Below are positions 61,246 to 64,000 of a DNA stretch of 64,000 nucleotides, piece by piece. This DNA is from Enterococcus caccae ATCC BAA-1240 (GTDB lineage: Bacteria > Bacillota > Bacilli > Lactobacillales > Enterococcaceae), in assembly GCF_000407145.1 (NCBI RefSeq), contig NZ_KE136473.1, positions 621,827 through 685,826 of the forward strand. Direction: 5' to 3'. The notes beneath the pieces were generated by a model. The model had not been told where the DNA came from. It was given only the letters and a program-made list of their open reading frames with translations, and made no database searches. Position 1 is the stretch's first letter. The number at the start of each line of letters is the position of its first letter. The translations under genes and the position numbers were made by a program.

Positions 61246-62166
61246 TTGGAAGATGTACAGAAAACATTGTTAACAAAATCTAAGCGAGCAAGAATGGAAC
61301 AGCGGGGAAAATTGATTAGTTTTCTTTGTATCGCTCTGATTGTTTTGGTTGTTCTATCAATCTTTTATTTTGTGGCAAGTAAAGGCTTAGCTACTTTTTT
61401 TACAAATAAAATCAAAGTCTCCGACTTTTTATTCGGTACGAATTGGAATCCAAGTGAAACTGGAACTGACGGTAAACCGATGGTTGGCGCTTTACCGATG
61501 ATTGCGGGATCATTTATTGTAACGTTTTTATCGGCAATCATTGCAACACCGTTTGCAATTGGTGCAGCTGTATTTATGACAGAAATTTCACCTAAAAAAG
61601 GTTCGAAAATTTTACAACCGGTTATTGAATTATTAGTTGGGATTCCTTCTGTTGTTTACGGATTTATTGGATTATCTGTAATCGTACCCTTTATTCGTTC
61701 GATTTTTGGTGGTACAGGGTTTGGTATTTTGGCTGGAACATTTGTTTTGTTTGTTATGATTTTACCAACGGTTACAACGATGACTGTCGATGCGTTAAAA
61801 TCAGTGCCTCGTCATTATCGGGAAGCATCATTGGCTTTAGGGGCAACTCGTTGGCAAACAATTTATAAGGTTGTTTTAAGAGCAGCTGTTCCTGGCATTT
61901 TGACAGCAGTTGTTTTTGGAATGGCGCGTGCTTTTGGTGAAGCGTTAGCGATTCAAATGGTTATCGGAAATGCAGCGATCATGCCGTCAAGTTTAACGAC
62001 ACCAGCTTCTACTTTAACTAGTATTTTGACAATGGGGATCGGAAATACAATCATGGGAACTGTTGAGAATAATGTATTGTGGTCACTTGCGTTGATTTTG
62101 CTGTTAATGTCGTTGTTATTCAATATTATTATTCGAATCATTGGTAGGAAAGGAGCCTTGAAATAA
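61246..62166 (+). CDS. pstC: Phosphate ABC permease PstC
   Basis: 306 residues starting at TTG 61246 (SD AAGGAGG, 8-base spacing). Six helices; GALPMIAGSFIVTFLSAIIATPFAIGAAVFMTE, the EAA-type loop YREASLALGATRWQTIYKVVLRAA and FGEALAIQMVIG. Stop overlaps pstA (TAATG). Confidence 0.95.
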   Translation: MEDVQKTLLTKSKRARMEQRGKLISFLCIALIVLVVLSIFYFVASKGLATFFTNKIKVSDFLFGTNWNPSETGTDGKPMVGALPMIAGSFIVTFLSAIIATPFAIGAAVFMTEISPKKGSKILQPVIELLVGIPSVVYGFIGLSVIVPFIRSIFGGTGFGILAGTFVLFVMILPTVTTMTVDALKSVPRHYREASLALGATRWQTIYKVVLRAAVPGILTAVVFGMARAFGEALAIQMVIGNAAIMPSSLTTPASTLTSILTMGIGNTIMGTVENNVLWSLALILLLMSLLFNIIIRIIGRKGALK

Positions 62167-63050
62167 TGAATGCAAAAAAAGCAGATAAATTTGCAACAGG
62201 TGTCCTATATGCTATTTCAGGTGTGATTGTGCTGATTTTAGCAGCATTGCTACTTTATATTTTGATACGTGGTATTCCGCATATTTCTTGGGACTTTTTA
62301 ACGAAACCTTCTAAAGCATATCAAGCAGGCGGAGGTATAGGTATTCAATTATTCAACTCGCTCTATTTATTATTGATTACGATGCTGATTAGTTTCCCTA
62401 TTTCATTAGGGGCCGGTATCTATTTATCTGAATATGCAAAGAAAAACTGGTTGACAGATGTAATTCGCACATCGATAGAAATTTTAAGTTCTCTTCCTTC
62501 AGTCGTTGTTGGTTTGTTTGGATTCCTGATTTTTGTGGTTCAAATGGGCTATGGGTTCTCGATTATTTCAGGTGCATTGGCCTTAACATTTTTCAATTTA
62601 CCATTGTTGACTAGAAATGTTGAAGAATCATTAAAAGCGGTTCACTATACACAACGAGAAGCTGGCTTATCATTAGGATTATCACGTTGGGAAACGGTTA
62701 TGAAAGTTGTTGTTCCAGAAGCTTTACCAGGAATTTTGACAGGTGTGATCTTGAGCTCAGGAAGAATTTTTGGGGAGGCCGCTGCGCTGATCTATACTGC
62801 AGGACAAAGTGCTCCAGCTCTAGATTTTAGTAACTGGAACCCGTTAAGTGTATCAAGTCCAATTAGTATTTTCCGTCAAGCTGAAACTTTAGCAGTCCAT
62901 ATTTGGAAGATCAATACAGAAGGCACGATGCCGGATGGTGCAACTGTTTCAGCAGGTGCTTCTGCCGTTCTGATTTTAGTCGTTTTACTCTTTAATTTCG
63001 GCGCACGCTTTATCGGAAACAGATTATATAAAAGAATGACATCAGCCTAA
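62166..63050 (+). CDS. pstA: Phosphate ABC permease PstA
   Basis: 294 residues, six helices; [59 protein letters not shown] coupling loop and [15 protein letters not shown]. Forms the channel with PstC. Confidence 0.95.
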   Translation: MNAKKADKFATGVLYAISGVIVLILAALLLYILIRGIPHISWDFLTKPSKAYQAGGGIGIQLFNSLYLLLITMLISFPISLGAGIYLSEYAKKNWLTDVIRTSIEILSSLPSVVVGLFGFLIFVVQMGYGFSIISGALALTFFNLPLLTRNVEESLKAVHYTQREAGLSLGLSRWETVMKVVVPEALPGILTGVILSSGRIFGEAAALIYTAGQSAPALDFSNWNPLSVSSPISIFRQAETLAVHIWKINTEGTMPDGATVSAGASAVLILVVLLFNFGARFIGNRLYKRMTSA

Positions 63051-63066
63051 TGTTAGGGGAATCAGA

Positions 63067-63867
63067 ATGAAAGAATATAATTTAAATGACACCAATATTA
63101 TTAAATTACCAGAACCGATTGCTTTGCATACCGACGATTTACATGTTTGGTATGGTGAGAACGAAGCCATCAAAGGAGTCGATCTTGAATTTGAAAAAAA
63201 TAAAATTACAGCGTTGATTGGACCTTCTGGTTGTGGTAAATCGACGTATCTACGTTCCTTAAATCGAATGAATGATGGGATTGCCAATACGAAAGTCACT
63301 GGGAACATTATGTACAAGGGAGTCAATGTTAATACTAAAGAAGTCGACGTGTATGAAATGCGTAAACGTATCGGCATGGTTTTCCAACGACCTAATCCGT
63401 TCAGTAAATCAATTTATGAAAATATCACATTCGCATTAAAACAACATGGTGAAAAAGACAAGAAAAAACTAGATGAAATTGTTGAAACAAGTTTAAAACA
63501 AGCCGCACTTTGGGAACAAGTCAAAGATAACTTAGATAAAAGTGCCTTGGCCTTGTCTGGCGGACAGCAACAGCGTCTATGTATTGCTAGAGCAATTGCG
63601 ATGAAACCTGATATTTTACTGTTAGATGAGCCTGCAAGTGCTTTAGACCCGATTTCAACTGGTAAAGTCGAAGAAACACTTGTAAACTTAAAAGATGATT
63701 ATACAATTATTATTGTTACGCATAACATGCAACAAGCTGCTCGTATCAGTGATTACACTGCCTTTTTCTACTTAGGTAAAGTTATCGAATACGATGAAAC
63801 TAGAAAAATCTTTACACGACCAAAAATTCAAGCGACAGAAGACTACGTTTCTGGACATTTTGGTTAG
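63067..63867 (+). CDS. pstB: Phosphate ABC ATPase PstB (first copy)
   Basis: 266 residues. Walker [32 protein letters not shown], signature [14 protein letters not shown], Walker [22 protein letters not shown]. Energises PstCA. Followed 10 bases on by a second pstB, the usual enterococcal arrangement. Confidence 0.96.
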   Translation: MKEYNLNDTNIIKLPEPIALHTDDLHVWYGENEAIKGVDLEFEKNKITALIGPSGCGKSTYLRSLNRMNDGIANTKVTGNIMYKGVNVNTKEVDVYEMRKRIGMVFQRPNPFSKSIYENITFALKQHGEKDKKKLDEIVETSLKQAALWEQVKDNLDKSALALSGGQQQRLCIARAIAMKPDILLLDEPASALDPISTGKVEETLVNLKDDYTIIIVTHNMQQAARISDYTAFFYLGKVIEYDETRKIFTRPKIQATEDYVSGHFG

Positions 63868-63877
63868 GAGGAGTAAG

Positions 63878-64000
63878 ATGACAAAAGAGATTATTTCATC
63901 AAAAGATTTGCACTTATATTACGGTAAAAAAGAAGCCTTAAAAGGCATTGACTTAAGTATCAATCAAGGGGAAATCACAGCGATGATCGGACCTTCAGGT
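63878..64000 (+). CDS. pstB: Second phosphate ABC ATPase PstB (cut by window edge)
   Basis: 41 codons from ATG 63878 (SD AGGAGGAG): [30 protein letters not shown], the start of an ABC ATPase up to the Walker A loop. Continues beyond the window. Confidence 0.9.
   Translation, partial: MTKEIISSKDLHLYYGKKEALKGIDLSINQGEITAMIGPSG

Overview
The window is a low-GC Gram-positive chromosome segment and almost certainly an Enterococcus from the wider E. faecalis group. Evidence: the run comFA-comFC-hpf-secA-prfB-ftsE-ftsX-cls-pstSCAB, a DUF2969 gene, an SPJ_0845-type small protein, tRNAs without an encoded CCA, strong AGGAGG ribosome binding sites, a CodY box upstream of a branched-chain amino acid transporter, and type VII secretion (T7SS) cargo genes of enterococcal/listerial type. 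The species assignment is inference.

Region 1 (1-19 kb) is accessory DNA. It holds three separate T7SS cargo modules but no secretion apparatus. Module 1 (1217-3495) and module 2 (11890-15057) have the layout of the reverse-domain lipase toxin TslA: a DUF1310-like lipoprotein (putative immunity), an N-terminal lipase with a helical C-terminal half, and small helical partners. Module 3 (17497-18891) is a conventional YwqI-like / YwqH-like / LXG set whose LXG protein has almost no toxin domain. Around them lie remnants: a fused toxin/immunity scar (1048-1188), a tandemly duplicated immunity gene plus toxin stub (11871-13105), and a WXG100 gene with no start codon and a frameshift. A HpaII-type restriction-modification pair is at 4342-6533. 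Two tandem copies of a roughly 110-nt structured RNA of unknown family lie at 7837-8248.

From 10607 to about 16424 the DNA looks like a decayed Rep_3-family plasmid opened inside its rep gene. A rep middle fragment lies at the left edge and a probable rep tail at the right edge, both on the minus strand. Between them are a DUF536 plasmid gene, six 11-bp iterons and several large inverted repeats. DUF536 is split by a dispersed intergenic repeat and carries three consecutive nonsense codons.

Region 2 (8.7-10.6 kb and 19-30.8 kb) carries secreted hydrolases (a V8-like serine protease with Big_2 domains; an M60 metalloprotease with FN3 and chitin-binding modules), amino-sugar recycling genes (PTS IIC, anmK, murR-like), 6-phosphogluconolactonase, clpX, engB/ysxC, yidD and a ROK kinase.

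Region 3 (30.8-49.5 kb) carries the livJHMGF branched-chain amino acid transporter with a CBS-ACT protein, a three-gene sortase cluster, tRNA-Tyr and tRNA-Gln, a 1416-residue HgdC/BcrAD-type activase fusion with a divergent TetR gene, a GntR regulator, queT with an unusual structured leader, an SDR, a chromosomal Tad2-like (DUF2829) gene, a YigZ gene and an orphan cellobiose-type PTS IIB.

Region 4 (49.8-64 kb) is the conserved core: comFA/comFC (DNA uptake), hpf (ribosome hibernation), secA, prfB with its programmed frameshift, ftsEX, cls and the phosphate transporter pstS-pstC-pstA-pstB plus the start of a second pstB. At least two dispersed repeat families occupy intergenic spaces across the window.
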